From Flavobacterium ammonificans (GTDB taxonomy: Bacteria > Bacteroidota > Bacteroidia > Flavobacteriales > Flavobacteriaceae): DNA of 64,000 nucleotides. The stretch spans positions 1,612,001 through 1,676,000 of the forward strand of contig NZ_AP025183.1 of NCBI RefSeq assembly GCF_020885975.1. Reading direction: 5' to 3'. The position numbers and the translations under genes were made by a program. The notes below the pieces were generated by a model. It had not been told where the DNA came from. It made no database searches and saw only the letters and a list, made by a program, of their open reading frames with translations. The number at the start of each line of letters is the position of its first letter. The first letter of the stretch is position 1. Below, in pieces: positions 55,801-64,000 of the stretch.

Positions 55801-56580
55801 TTATTCTTCTGTAATTCGGATGTCATTAATCACCGGAATGGTGTCCACTTCTTTAAAGTAGTCAATAAGTATATTACGTAATTTATAATCTAAATCGTAT
55901 TGCTGAATTCCTTTTTTGAAAAAGTTCATATTATCACCTCCATTGGCTAAATAATCGTTAGTCGCCACATAATAAATCGCATTTTTATCTAAAGCTTGTC
56001 CTTGTACTAGGATGTTTTTAGCTGATTTATCCTTAGCAATTGTAAATGTCAATCCAGACAATGGGTGTGATTTTTTTGTTGCGATAAAATAATCTACCAA
56101 TTCTTGAATCTGTTCTCCTTTCAAAGCAATTACCACTAGACTATTTTCAAAAGGCATAATTCCATAAGCAGTTCGAGCAGTTACATTACCTTTGGCAAGT
56201 GTAGAACGAATCCCGCCACTATTTAAAATACAGATGGCGATAGATTTATTTTCTCTTGATTTAAAAATTTTATCTCCCGCTTTAAGCGTTACATCGGCCA
56301 TTAAATTACCAAGAGGTGATTGCCATTTTCCATTGTTTTTATCCAATGTTACTGGATTGTAAGCCAATACTGCACTTAGATCTGTATCGATAGTTTCTCT
56401 GTAAGGTTGTACAAATTTTTCAATAGTTTCATTAGTACCCGCAGAAGCGGTAATTGGTATTTTTTTTCCTTCAATTGTGGTCAATTGGAAGCGAGAACTT
56501 CCGCAAGAGTAAATTGTTAATGTTGTTATAATTATAACAAAAAGTTTGAAAAATTGATTATACTTTTTTAGTTTTACCAT
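55801..56580 (-). CDS. 5'-nucleotidase C-terminal domain lipoprotein
   Basis: About 259 residues from the ATG at 56580; a GTG four codons earlier is less likely. A lipoprotein signal ends TIYSC. The rest is the 5_nucleotid_C domain that holds the nucleoside base: SPLGNLMADVTLKAGD, NSGGIRSTLAKGNVT, YYVATNDYLANGGDNM. It lacks the metallophosphatase half, which is encoded next in the same operon, an arrangement in reverse order compared with a standard fused UshA. Confidence 0.9.
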   Translation of the reverse strand: MVKLKKYNQFFKLFVIIITTLTIYSCGSSRFQLTTIEGKKIPITASAGTNETIEKFVQPYRETIDTDLSAVLAYNPVTLDKNNGKWQSPLGNLMADVTLKAGDKIFKSRENKSIAICILNSGGIRSTLAKGNVTARTAYGIMPFENSLVVIALKGEQIQELVDYFIATKKSHPLSGLTFTIAKDKSAKNILVQGQALDKNAIYYVATNDYLANGGDNMNFFKKGIQQYDLDYKLRNILIDYFKEVDTIPVINDIRITEE

Positions 56581-56627
56581 TTCTAAAGCCACTTTATTAA
56601 TTAGTTTTGTAACAAGGTAAAAGTACT

Positions 56628-57149
56628 ATGTTTTTAAATTATTTAAAGAATTATTTTCTAAAATATACACTAAAAAATAAATGGCGAGAAGTTGTTCCAT
56701 TCTCTAGTGGCTTAACCATTACGTCTATTGGAATACTAATAGACGAAGTAGCATTCAAAGAGAAGGCAGCTTTAATTGAAGATTTAATGGCTAAAGGTTT
56801 TCAGGCAAATGCAATTAGTATCTTAGTTCATAGAGAAACAATTAATCCTAAAATACCCTATCCTTTTGCTTCGTATTCATTGGAAAGCATTGATTGGAAC
56901 GGAAATTTTAAAGACCCAGTGGTCACTCAATTTGTTAATCAAGAGTTTGATATGTTGATTAGTTATTACAAACAGGAAAAGTCAGCTTTATTGCTTGTAA
57001 CCGAAAGTTCTAAAGCAAAATTTAAAGTAGGTTTTTCATCAGTTAATAAACGTTTTAATCATTTTATGATTACTACTGCAATTGAAGAGTATAGGGTGTT
57101 TGTTAATGAGTTAATCAAATATTTAAAAATATTAAATAAAATCAAGTAG
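56628..57149 (+). CDS. Conserved hypothetical protein upstream of dapA (possibly DUF6913)
   Basis: 173 residues, soluble, alpha/beta pattern, without signal peptide. Segments such as [28 protein letters not shown] and [32 protein letters not shown] suggest a Rossmann-like sheet. I believe it belongs to a Bacteroidota-only family (possibly DUF6913) of unknown function; dapA follows after four bases, so a joint transcript is likely. Confidence 0.7.
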   Translation: MFLNYLKNYFLKYTLKNKWREVVPFSSGLTITSIGILIDEVAFKEKAALIEDLMAKGFQANAISILVHRETINPKIPYPFASYSLESIDWNGNFKDPVVTQFVNQEFDMLISYYKQEKSALLLVTESSKAKFKVGFSSVNKRFNHFMITTAIEEYRVFVNELIKYLKILNKIK

Positions 57150-57153
57150 TAGT

Positions 57154-58035
57154 ATGGAATCATTAATAGGAACAGGTGTTGCTCTGGTAACTCCTTTTAA
57201 AAAGGATTGTACTGTTGATAAAGAAGCCTTAGCTAGAATAGTTAATTTTTCAATTGATGGTGGAATTGAGTATCTTGTTGTTTTAGGAACAACAGCTGAG
57301 AATGCAACATTATCTGCTACAGAAAAAGAAGTAGTAATTGCCACTGTGGTAGAAGCTAACAAAGGTCGATTGCCTTTAGTTTTAGGAGTAGGTGGTAACA
57401 ATACTATGGAAGTGGTATCTGAATTAAAGACCAGAGATTTGTCTCATTTTACTGCTATTCTTTCGGTTTCTCCTTATTATGTTAAACCAACACAGGAAGG
57501 CATTTATCAACATTTTAAAGCTATTGCAGAGGCTTCTCCTTTGCCAATAATTTTGTACAACGTTCCGGGTAGAACTTCTAGCAATATGTTGCCTTCAACA
57601 GTGGTTCGTTTGGCGACTGAATTTAAAAATATTGTTGCCATTAAAGAAGCAACCGGTGATTTAGTGCAATGTTTTGAAATTATCAAAAACAAACCCAAAG
57701 ATTTTCTAGTAATTTCAGGGGATGATATGACCGCTTTATCTTTAGTTCTTGCTGGTGGTTCAGGAGTTATTTCTGTAATTGGTCAAGGATTCCCGACTAC
57801 TTTTTCTGAAATGATTCGTTTGGGATTGAATAGAAAAGTAGATCAGGCTTTTTCTATTCAATATGAGTTAGCACCAATTATAGATATGATTTTTGAGCAA
57901 GGCAATCCTGCCGGAATTAAGCAAGTATTTGAATCCATGGGTATTGCTGAAAATACGGTTCGATTACCATTGGTACATGTGGATCAAAATTTAGCTAGTC
58001 GAATTCATTCTTTTGTTCAAATGAGCAAAAAATAA
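57154..58035 (+). CDS. dapA: 4-hydroxy-tetrahydrodipicolinate synthase
   Basis: 293 residues, class I aldolase TIM barrel. Schiff-base lysine K164 (VAIKEATGD), catalytic Tyr Y135 (LYNVPGRT), and [14 protein letters not shown] near the entry. It condenses pyruvate with aspartate semialdehyde in the lysine and diaminopimelate pathway that feeds peptidoglycan. It is followed by a 138-base gap containing the bamD promoter. Confidence 0.97.
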   Translation: MESLIGTGVALVTPFKKDCTVDKEALARIVNFSIDGGIEYLVVLGTTAENATLSATEKEVVIATVVEANKGRLPLVLGVGGNNTMEVVSELKTRDLSHFTAILSVSPYYVKPTQEGIYQHFKAIAEASPLPIILYNVPGRTSSNMLPSTVVRLATEFKNIVAIKEATGDLVQCFEIIKNKPKDFLVISGDDMTALSLVLAGGSGVISVIGQGFPTTFSEMIRLGLNRKVDQAFSIQYELAPIIDMIFEQGNPAGIKQVFESMGIAENTVRLPLVHVDQNLASRIHSFVQMSKK

Positions 58036-58075
58036 GTCGTCTTTTATTGGTATTTTTAGTGCTCCAAAAATATAT

Positions 58076-58106
58076 TTTGTATTCGCTAAATTAATACCTA
58101 AATTTG
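58076..58106 (+). promoter_or_regulatory. Promoter of the bamD-recN cluster
   Basis: TTTG (58076-58079), exactly 19 bases, then TAAATTTG (58099-58106), a perfect fit to the Bacteroidota consensus. The start of transcription would lie about 60 bases before bamD. Confidence 0.75.
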
Positions 58107-58173
58107 TGCTCTTATTTTGCCTTTACTTGTGTAGCAAGTTGGCTTTTATAAGGGATGTAATTAAAATTTATAA

Positions 58174-58971
58174 ATGAAAAATTTACTCTATTTTCTTATT
58201 GTTATTGTTTTATTTAGTTCGTGCAGCGAGTATCAAAAGGCGCTTAAGAATGAAGATCCAACGGTAAAATTGGATATGGCTACTAAGATGTATGAATTAG
58301 GTAAGTTCAATCAATCATTGCGATTAATAGAGCAAATTGCTGGTGTGTATAGAGGTAGACCTGATGCTGAGCAGTTGTTTTATATGTATGCTCAATCGTA
58401 TTATAAAACAAGACAATATTATTTAGCTGGCTATCAATTTGAAAGTTTTGTGTCGGCTTATCCAAAGAGTGATAAAGTGATTGAAGCTGCTTTTTTAGGG
58501 GCTAAAAGTTATTCTATGTTATCTCCAGTTTATTCTCTAGATCAAACGGATACAACAAAAGCAATTGAAAAATTACAGTTGTTCATCGATAATTATCCTA
58601 ATTCAGAATTTATTGCAGAAGCTAATACAATTACGAAAACCCTTAACGGAAAGCTAGAAAAGAAAGTTTTTGAAAATGCCAAAGGATACAACACAATATC
58701 CGATTATAAATCAGCTTTAATTGCTTTAGATAATTTTATTGCTGATTTTCCTGGAACTTCCTACAAAGAAGAGGCGTTGTATTACCGATTAGATTCGGCA
58801 TACAAATTAGGAGTTAACAGTATTCCATCTAAAATGGAAGAACGGTTGAATGTGGCAAAAGTTGCTTATGCTAATTTGATCAAGTTCAAACCAGATACTC
58901 AATACAAACAAAAAGCGGACGAGATGTTGGTTCGCATTGAAAAAGATTTACAAAATTTACTAAATAAATAA
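58174..58971 (+). CDS. bamD: Outer-membrane assembly lipoprotein BamD
   Basis: 265 residues. Lipoprotein signal MKNLLYFLIVIVLFSSC with C17 as the lipidation site, then SEYQKALKNEDPTVKLDMATKMYELGKF and tetratricopeptide-like helical repeats typical of BamD/YfiO. Part of the complex that inserts beta-barrels into the outer membrane, probably including the TonB receptor and porin-like protein of this window. It heads a run of co-directional, tightly spaced genes. Confidence 0.92.
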   Translation: MKNLLYFLIVIVLFSSCSEYQKALKNEDPTVKLDMATKMYELGKFNQSLRLIEQIAGVYRGRPDAEQLFYMYAQSYYKTRQYYLAGYQFESFVSAYPKSDKVIEAAFLGAKSYSMLSPVYSLDQTDTTKAIEKLQLFIDNYPNSEFIAEANTITKTLNGKLEKKVFENAKGYNTISDYKSALIALDNFIADFPGTSYKEEALYYRLDSAYKLGVNSIPSKMEERLNVAKVAYANLIKFKPDTQYKQKADEMLVRIEKDLQNLLNK

Positions 58972-58975
58972 AGTC

Positions 58976-59293
58976 ATGGATTTAAAAAAGACGAATGCTC
59001 CAGTAAACACAATAACTTACAACAAAACTGTTATTGAACAACCTACTGGTAACGTGTATGAAGCGATTACTATTATGGCTAAAAGAGCCAATCAAATCAA
59101 CTCTGAAATCAAAAAAGAATTGACAGAAAAGTTAGAAGAATTTGCTACTTACAATGATAGTCTTGAAGAGGTTTTTGAAAACAAAGAACAAATCGAGGTA
59201 TCAAAATTCTATGAAAAATTGCCTAAGCCACATGCTTTAGCAGTTCAAGAGTGGTTAGACGATAAAATCTACCACAGAGAATCTAATAAATAA
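58976..59293 (+). CDS. rpoZ: RNA polymerase omega subunit (Bacteroidota type)
   Basis: 105 residues. NVYEAITIMAKRANQINSEIKKELTEKLEEFATYNDSLEEVFE matches the omega/Rpb6-like helix region found in Flavobacteria. Omega helps assemble RNA polymerase. Four bases after bamD and ten before coaBC. Confidence 0.88.
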   Translation: MDLKKTNAPVNTITYNKTVIEQPTGNVYEAITIMAKRANQINSEIKKELTEKLEEFATYNDSLEEVFENKEQIEVSKFYEKLPKPHALAVQEWLDDKIYHRESNK

Positions 59294-59303
59294 AATCCGT
59301 TCC

Positions 59304-60545
59304 ATGTCAGTTTTAAACGGTAAGAAAATTTTGCTAGGAGTTTCTGGCGGAATTGCAGGTTATAAAACTGCCTCATTGGTCCGACTCTTTATAAAAGCAG
59401 GTGCACATGTCCAAGTGATCATGACACCTGCTTCTAAGGTTTTTGTTACGCCACTTACCTTGGCAACCTTATCCAAAAATCCTGTTTATTCTACTTTTTA
59501 CGAGACACCTGACGATGTATCTTCCAAATTAACGGAAGTGAAAGGGGAAGGCGTTTGGAACAATCATGTTGAATTAGCGCTATGGGCTGATTTTATGGTA
59601 ATTGCTCCTGCTACTGCCAATACTCTTTCTAAAATGGCATCTGGAACTTGTGATAACCTACTTTTAGCCACTTATTTGTCGGCAAAATGTCCTGTCTATT
59701 TTGCGCCAGCAATGGATCTAGATATGTACAAACACCCAACTACCTTGACTAATTTTAAAGCATTACACAGTTTTGGAAATACTATAATTCCTGCTGAAAG
59801 CGGTGAATTAGCAAGTGGTTTGTCTGGCGAAGGCAGAATGGCAGAACCAGAAAATATCCTGGCTTTTATTGAGGCCGATTTAGAAAGTAAACTGCCACTT
59901 AAAGGTAAAAAAATATTGATTACTGCAGGCCCTACTTACGAAGCAATTGATCCAGTTCGATTTATTGGGAATCATTCTTCGGGTAAAATGGGCTATGATA
60001 TTGCGCAGTCTGCGGCAGAACAAGGAGCTTCTGTTGTATTGGTTTCCGGACCTTCACATTGCAAAGTAACACATTCTGCTATCGAACTAATTCCTGTTGT
60101 TTCTGCTCAAGAAATGTTTGACGCTTGTCATTTACATTATGCTAAAGTTGATGTTGCAATTGCAGCTGCAGCTGTTGCTGATTATAAGCCTAAAACAATT
60201 GCTTCTCAAAAAATAAAAAAATCAGAGGCTGAGTTTTCTATTGAGTTAGAAAAAACGCAAGATGTTTTGGCTTCATTAGGTGCAGCCAAAAAGAATCAAT
60301 TCTTAATTGGCTTTGCTTTAGAAACTGAAAATGAAATTGAAAATGCCAAGTTGAAAATTCAGAAAAAAAACTTAGATTTGATTGTTTTGAATTCGCTTCA
60401 AGATGAGGGAGCGGGGTTCAAAAAAGCAACCAATAAAGTTACTTTTATTGATAAAAATTTCAGTGTTGAACCAATGGAATTAAAGTCAAAAGAGGCAGTT
60501 GCAACCGATATTGTAAACAAAATAATAAGCCATTTTAATGCGTAA
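59304..60545 (+). CDS. coaBC: Bifunctional phosphopantothenoylcysteine decarboxylase / phosphopantothenate-cysteine ligase
   Basis: 413 residues. The N-terminal flavin-dependent decarboxylase (CoaC) has GVSGGIAGYKTASLVR and WNNHVELALWADFMVIAPATANTLSKMASGTCDNLLL with the catalytic His; the C-terminal ligase (CoaB) has ITAGPTYEAIDPVRFIGNHSSGKMG and IAAAAVADYKP. It carries out two steps of CoA synthesis after panB. Overlaps the next gene by eight bases. Confidence 0.97.
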   Translation: MSVLNGKKILLGVSGGIAGYKTASLVRLFIKAGAHVQVIMTPASKVFVTPLTLATLSKNPVYSTFYETPDDVSSKLTEVKGEGVWNNHVELALWADFMVIAPATANTLSKMASGTCDNLLLATYLSAKCPVYFAPAMDLDMYKHPTTLTNFKALHSFGNTIIPAESGELASGLSGEGRMAEPENILAFIEADLESKLPLKGKKILITAGPTYEAIDPVRFIGNHSSGKMGYDIAQSAAEQGASVVLVSGPSHCKVTHSAIELIPVVSAQEMFDACHLHYAKVDVAIAAAAVADYKPKTIASQKIKKSEAEFSIELEKTQDVLASLGAAKKNQFLIGFALETENEIENAKLKIQKKNLDLIVLNSLQDEGAGFKKATNKVTFIDKNFSVEPMELKSKEAVATDIVNKIISHFNA

Positions 60546-61422
60546 ACTACTAGTTTTTCTTTCTTTAGTTTGTAGCGTATTCGTGCATTCACAACAGCTG
60601 AATTGTACGGTTACTGTGAATGCTCAAAAATTGGCAAATATCAATCCTCAAATTTTCACTAATCTTCAAACCGCATTAACTGATTTAGTGAATAAAACCG
60701 ATTGGAATGGTCAACTTTTGAATCAAAATGAACGCATTAATTGTTCTATGTTTATTACGCTTCAAAGTGGAACTACTAATCAATTTTCAGGAACAATTCA
60801 AGTTCTATCATCCCGACCGATTTTTGACTCCTCTTATTCTAGTCCGATTTTCAATTTTAACGATAAGGATTTTAATTTTTCCTATACTGAATTTGAAAAT
60901 TTAGTGTACAACCCCAATTCTTTTGATTCCAATTTAGTTGGCGTAATCGCATTTTACTGCAATCTGATTTTAGGATTGGATGCGGATTCTTTTCAAGAAC
61001 TAGGAGGTACATCCTACTACGATGCCGCATTAAACATTGCTAACTTGGGTCAGCTAAGTGGTTATAAAGGTTGGACGCAAGGAGATGGCAATCAAAATAG
61101 GTATTTTTTAATCAATGATTTGGTTTCGCCCACATTTAATGATATTCGTATTGCAAATTACAACTATGCTACTGCCTTAGACGGAATGAGTAAGGATTTG
61201 AAATCAGCAAAGGAAAATGTGAAATCGGCTCTTATGGGATTGAGTAAAGTGCATTCGGTTCGTCCCAATGCTTTTTTAACTAGAGTATTTTTTGATGCCA
61301 AATCAGATGAAATTGTTTCAATTTTTTCTGGCGGACCTAGTATATCTATCACCGATTTGGTGACTACTTTGAACCGAGTTTCTCCTATGAACTCTAGTAA
61401 ATGGAGTAGTATTAAGTACTAA
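60538..61422 (+). CDS. DUF4835 protein, possibly PorD-like type IX secretion factor
   Basis: 294 residues with a signal peptide (ends VFVHSQQ). The sequence LNCTVTVNAQKLANINPQIFTNLQTALTDLVNKTDWNG and the later LGGTSYYDAALNIANLGQLSGYKGWTQGDGNQNRYFLIND are typical of DUF4835. I recall this family being associated with PorD of the type IX secretion system, but I am not sure. It is mostly beta-rich and periplasmic. It overlaps coaBC and precedes recN by 26 bases. Confidence 0.75.
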   Translation: MRKLLVFLSLVCSVFVHSQQLNCTVTVNAQKLANINPQIFTNLQTALTDLVNKTDWNGQLLNQNERINCSMFITLQSGTTNQFSGTIQVLSSRPIFDSSYSSPIFNFNDKDFNFSYTEFENLVYNPNSFDSNLVGVIAFYCNLILGLDADSFQELGGTSYYDAALNIANLGQLSGYKGWTQGDGNQNRYFLINDLVSPTFNDIRIANYNYATALDGMSKDLKSAKENVKSALMGLSKVHSVRPNAFLTRVFFDAKSDEIVSIFSGGPSISITDLVTTLNRVSPMNSSKWSSIKY

Positions 61423-61448
61423 AATTAACCCTAAGTTCAATTGCTACT

Positions 61449-63101
61449 ATGATTACATCACTTTCGATAAAAAACTATGCATTGATTGAGAAATTGGCTA
61501 TCGATTTCTCAAAAGGATTCTCTATTATTACTGGAGAAACAGGTGCAGGTAAATCGATAATTTTGGGGGCGATGGGATTGGTTTTAGGAAAACGAGCCGA
61601 TTTAACGTCGCTTAAAAATAAAGAAGAAAAGTGTGTTATTGAAGCCTATTTTGATGTTTCGAAATACAATTTAAAAGCGTTTTTTGAAGCAAATGACTTG
61701 GATTACGAAGACGAGACAATTATTCGTCGAGAAATACTTCCTTCAGGAAAATCAAGAGCTTTTATTAATGATAGTCCGGTGAATTTACAAGAGTTGCAGG
61801 ATTTGAGTTTGTTTTTAATTGATATTCATTCGCAACAGCAAACCCAAGAATTATCCGATGAAACGGTGCAATTCAAAATTGTTGACGCTCTAGCTGATAA
61901 TCAAGTTGAAATTAGTAGTTATCAAACACTTTTAAAAAGCTACAAAGAAGATAAGTCCAATTTGAATTTGCTCTTAAAAAAGCAAGCAGAATCCATTAAG
62001 GAACAAGAATACAACACCTTTTTATTGAACGAATTAGTTGCTGCTCAATTAAAATCCGGTGAACAAGAACAATTAGAAGCTGATTTTGAAAAGCTGAATA
62101 ATGTAGAAACCATTAAAGAAGCGGTAGATAAATCGCTGGCTCTAGCCAATGAAGAGCAAATAGGAGCCTTGTCTACTTTGAAAGAGATTAAAATTGCCTT
62201 GCAAAAAATTGCCTCTTTTGCGCCAGAATATGCTTTGCTGTTAGAACGTATCAGTAGTTTAGCTATTGAATTAGACGATATTTCAGATGAATTGACCAAT
62301 TGTTCCGAAAAACTAATTAATGATCCAATTCAATTGGACTTGATTAGTGAGAAACTACAATTGCTATTCAATCTGCAAAAGAAACATCAAGTCACCACTG
62401 TAGACGAATTATTGGAGATACAAAAGACTTTAGAAACGACTCTTTTTGAACTAGGAAATCTAGAAAGTGACATTGCTTCTTTAACCCAAACAATTCAAGA
62501 AAAAACGATTCAATTGGATACTTTAGCTTTGGCTATTCATCAAAAAAGAACCAAAGCCGTTCCGGTTTTATCAGACAAATTGATTACCATTTTAGCTACT
62601 TTGGGAATGCCAAACGTTCGTTTTAATATTGAAATTAAAGCTACTGAAACCTATTTCCAAAACGGTAAAGACGAAATTCAGTTATTGTTTTCGGCGAATA
62701 AAGGAACTGATTTTGGTTTGCTTAAAAAGGTAGCTTCAGGAGGCGAGATGTCACGTATTATGTTGGCTGTTAAGGCGATTTTGGCGCAGTATTCCAAATT
62801 ACCTACATTAATTTTTGACGAAATAGATACCGGAGTTTCTGGAGAAATCGCCATTAGAATGGGTGAGATTATGAAAGAAATGAGTCAGACGATGCAAATT
62901 TTTGCCATTACGCATTTGCCACAAATTGCGGCTAAAGGAAATGCACATTTCAAAGTGTTTAAATCGACAATTGGAGACGCTACACTATCGGAATTGAAGT
63001 TATTAAATGAGGATGAAAGAGTTTTAGAAATTGCCCAAATGTTATCCGGTGCAGTTGTTTCTGATTCGGCTCTAAATCACGCCAAATCCTTGTTGAACTA
63101 A
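61449..63101 (+). CDS. recN: DNA repair protein RecN
   Basis: 550 residues, SMC-like. Walker A GETGAGKS at 29-36, a long coiled coil in the middle (about 150-400), then the ABC signature VASGGEMSRIMLAVKAILA and Walker B LIFDEIDTGVSGEIA. It tethers DNA at double-strand breaks. Last gene of the bamD cluster. Confidence 0.97.
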   Translation: MITSLSIKNYALIEKLAIDFSKGFSIITGETGAGKSIILGAMGLVLGKRADLTSLKNKEEKCVIEAYFDVSKYNLKAFFEANDLDYEDETIIRREILPSGKSRAFINDSPVNLQELQDLSLFLIDIHSQQQTQELSDETVQFKIVDALADNQVEISSYQTLLKSYKEDKSNLNLLLKKQAESIKEQEYNTFLLNELVAAQLKSGEQEQLEADFEKLNNVETIKEAVDKSLALANEEQIGALSTLKEIKIALQKIASFAPEYALLLERISSLAIELDDISDELTNCSEKLINDPIQLDLISEKLQLLFNLQKKHQVTTVDELLEIQKTLETTLFELGNLESDIASLTQTIQEKTIQLDTLALAIHQKRTKAVPVLSDKLITILATLGMPNVRFNIEIKATETYFQNGKDEIQLLFSANKGTDFGLLKKVASGGEMSRIMLAVKAILAQYSKLPTLIFDEIDTGVSGEIAIRMGEIMKEMSQTMQIFAITHLPQIAAKGNAHFKVFKSTIGDATLSELKLLNEDERVLEIAQMLSGAVVSDSALNHAKSLLN

Positions 63102-63119
63102 AGATTTGGTTTATATTTG
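63090..63119 (+). promoter_or_regulatory. Promoter of fabV
   Basis: TTG (63090-63092), 19 bases, then TATATTTG (63112-63119), matching the Bacteroidota consensus. The -33 lies inside the last codons of recN. The start of transcription should be about 30 bases before the ATG. Confidence 0.7.
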
Positions 63120-63157
63120 CACACTACTAAACAAGAATATTAATTAGAATTAAAGAT

Positions 63158-64000
63158 ATGATTATAGAACCTAGAATGAGAGGATTTATTTGCTTGACAG
63201 CGCACCCAGCTGGATGCGAGCAAAATGTAAAAAATCAAATTGCTTACGTACAATCTAAAGGCGCTATTGATGGTCCAAGACGCGTATTGGTTATTGGTGC
63301 TTCTACAGGATTTGGATTAGCATCAAGAATTACAAGTGCGTTTGGTTCTAATGCAGCAACATTAGGTGTTTTCTTTGAAAAAGCACCTTCAGAAGGGAAA
63401 ACAGCTTCACCAGGTTGGTACAATTCTGCTGCTTTTGAAAAAGAAGCAACCAAAGCAGGTTTGTATGCTAAAAGTATCAATGGAGATGCTTTTTCTAACG
63501 AAGTAAAACAACAAGCGATTGATGTAATCAAAGCGGATATGGGTCAGATAGATTTAGTGATCTATAGTTTGGCTTCGCCAGTCCGTATGCACCCATCAAC
63601 AGGAGTATTGCACCGTTCTAGTTTGAAACCAATCGGAGGGACGTTTACGAACAAAACGGTTGATTTCCATACCGGAAATGTAACACAAGTTTCTATCGAA
63701 CCAGCGGTTCAAGAAGATATCGATAACACGGTTGTGGTTATGGGTGGTGAAGATTGGGCGATGTGGATGGACGCTTTGAAAGGGGCTAATGTTTTGGCGG
63801 AAGGCGCTACAACAGTTGCCTATTCGTATATTGGACCTGAAGTTACTGAAGCGGTTTACAGAAAAGGAACTATTGGTCGTGCCAAAGATCATTTGGAGGC
63901 AACTGCTTTTGAAATTACAAAAGACTTAGCTTCTTTGAATGGTAAAGCGTATGTTTCTGTTAACAAAGCGTTGGTTACCCAAGCGAGTTCAGCTATTCCA
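63158..64000 (+). CDS. fabV: FabV-type enoyl-[acyl-carrier-protein] / trans-2-enoyl-CoA reductase (3' end outside window)
   Basis: The frame is open to the window end, so about 281 of the expected 400 residues are seen. [28 protein letters not shown] is the FabV/TER opening. NAD binding is through [14 protein letters not shown], and the Y-x8-K motif is [10 protein letters not shown], preceded by [11 protein letters not shown]. It reduces the enoyl double bond at the end of each fatty-acid elongation cycle. Its own promoter overlaps the end of recN. Confidence 0.95.
   Translation, partial: MIIEPRMRGFICLTAHPAGCEQNVKNQIAYVQSKGAIDGPRRVLVIGASTGFGLASRITSAFGSNAATLGVFFEKAPSEGKTASPGWYNSAAFEKEATKAGLYAKSINGDAFSNEVKQQAIDVIKADMGQIDLVIYSLASPVRMHPSTGVLHRSSLKPIGGTFTNKTVDFHTGNVTQVSIEPAVQEDIDNTVVVMGGEDWAMWMDALKGANVLAEGATTVAYSYIGPEVTEAVYRKGTIGRAKDHLEATAFEITKDLASLNGKAYVSVNKALVTQASSAIP

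Overview
The window looks like chromosomal core sequence from a member of the Flavobacteriaceae (Bacteroidota), most likely Flavobacterium or a close relative. The reasons are: AT-rich DNA; few Shine-Dalgarno sequences; promoters of the Bacteroidota type (TTG, about 19 bases, then TAnnTTTG); several Bacteroidota-restricted families (DUF1599 duplication, DoxX/BT_3928-like protein, DUF4835, split YeeE pair, Oar-like TonB receptor); and a bamD-rpoZ-coaBC-DUF4835-recN cluster. I see no prophage, insertion sequence, CRISPR array, rRNA or tRNA. No intergenic gap exceeds 300 bases; the longest gaps are about 260, 195 and 190 bases.

Layout. 1-5220: the end of an amino-acid permease, a trans-sulfuration-family PLP lyase divergent from an Lrp regulator, lpdA, and a DoxX protein. 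5379-10012: a pabB-tilS-DsbD-like operon. 10082-15989 (minus strand): amt, then two secreted amidohydrolase-family proteins made of three modules. 16185-21888: comM, then a minus-strand run (panB, four-helix-bundle gene, rluA-type gene, aldehyde dehydrogenase, membrane protein). 21991-27389: an NTF2-like protein and a potassium module (KdpD/KdpE-like two-component system, Kup, outer-membrane barrel). 27386-33143: sdaA, an M14 peptidase, a lipoprotein and the YeeE pair.

33192-42120 is mostly minus strand: a lysoplasmalogenase with an alkylglycerol-monooxygenase-like hydroxylase, then clpS, prmA, tpiA, a TlpA-like protein, a BT_3928-like protein and DUF1599. Within it folP and a lipoprotein run divergently on the plus strand, followed by rlmH and a His/Cys-motif lipoprotein on the minus strand. 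42281-49000: nadC, yihY, DUF2147, priA, a LytTR regulator, and the ribosomal operon rpsF-rpsR-rplI. 49082-64000: an Oar-like TonB receptor, a conserved hypothetical, ligA, a 5'-nucleotidase split into two genes, dapA, the bamD-to-recN cluster, and the start of fabV running off the window.

Most genes are housekeeping. The points most worth following up are: the adjacent pair of predicted ether-lipid enzymes; the Kdp-type sensor/regulator sitting with Kup instead of KdpFABC; the four-helix-bundle gene bracketed by inverted arrays of 8-base repeats; the chain of amidohydrolase modules in which only one keeps the metal-binding HxH; and a 16-bp perfect hairpin ending just before the ligA start codon. 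All functional statements come from reading motifs and from memory of the families; no database search was run.
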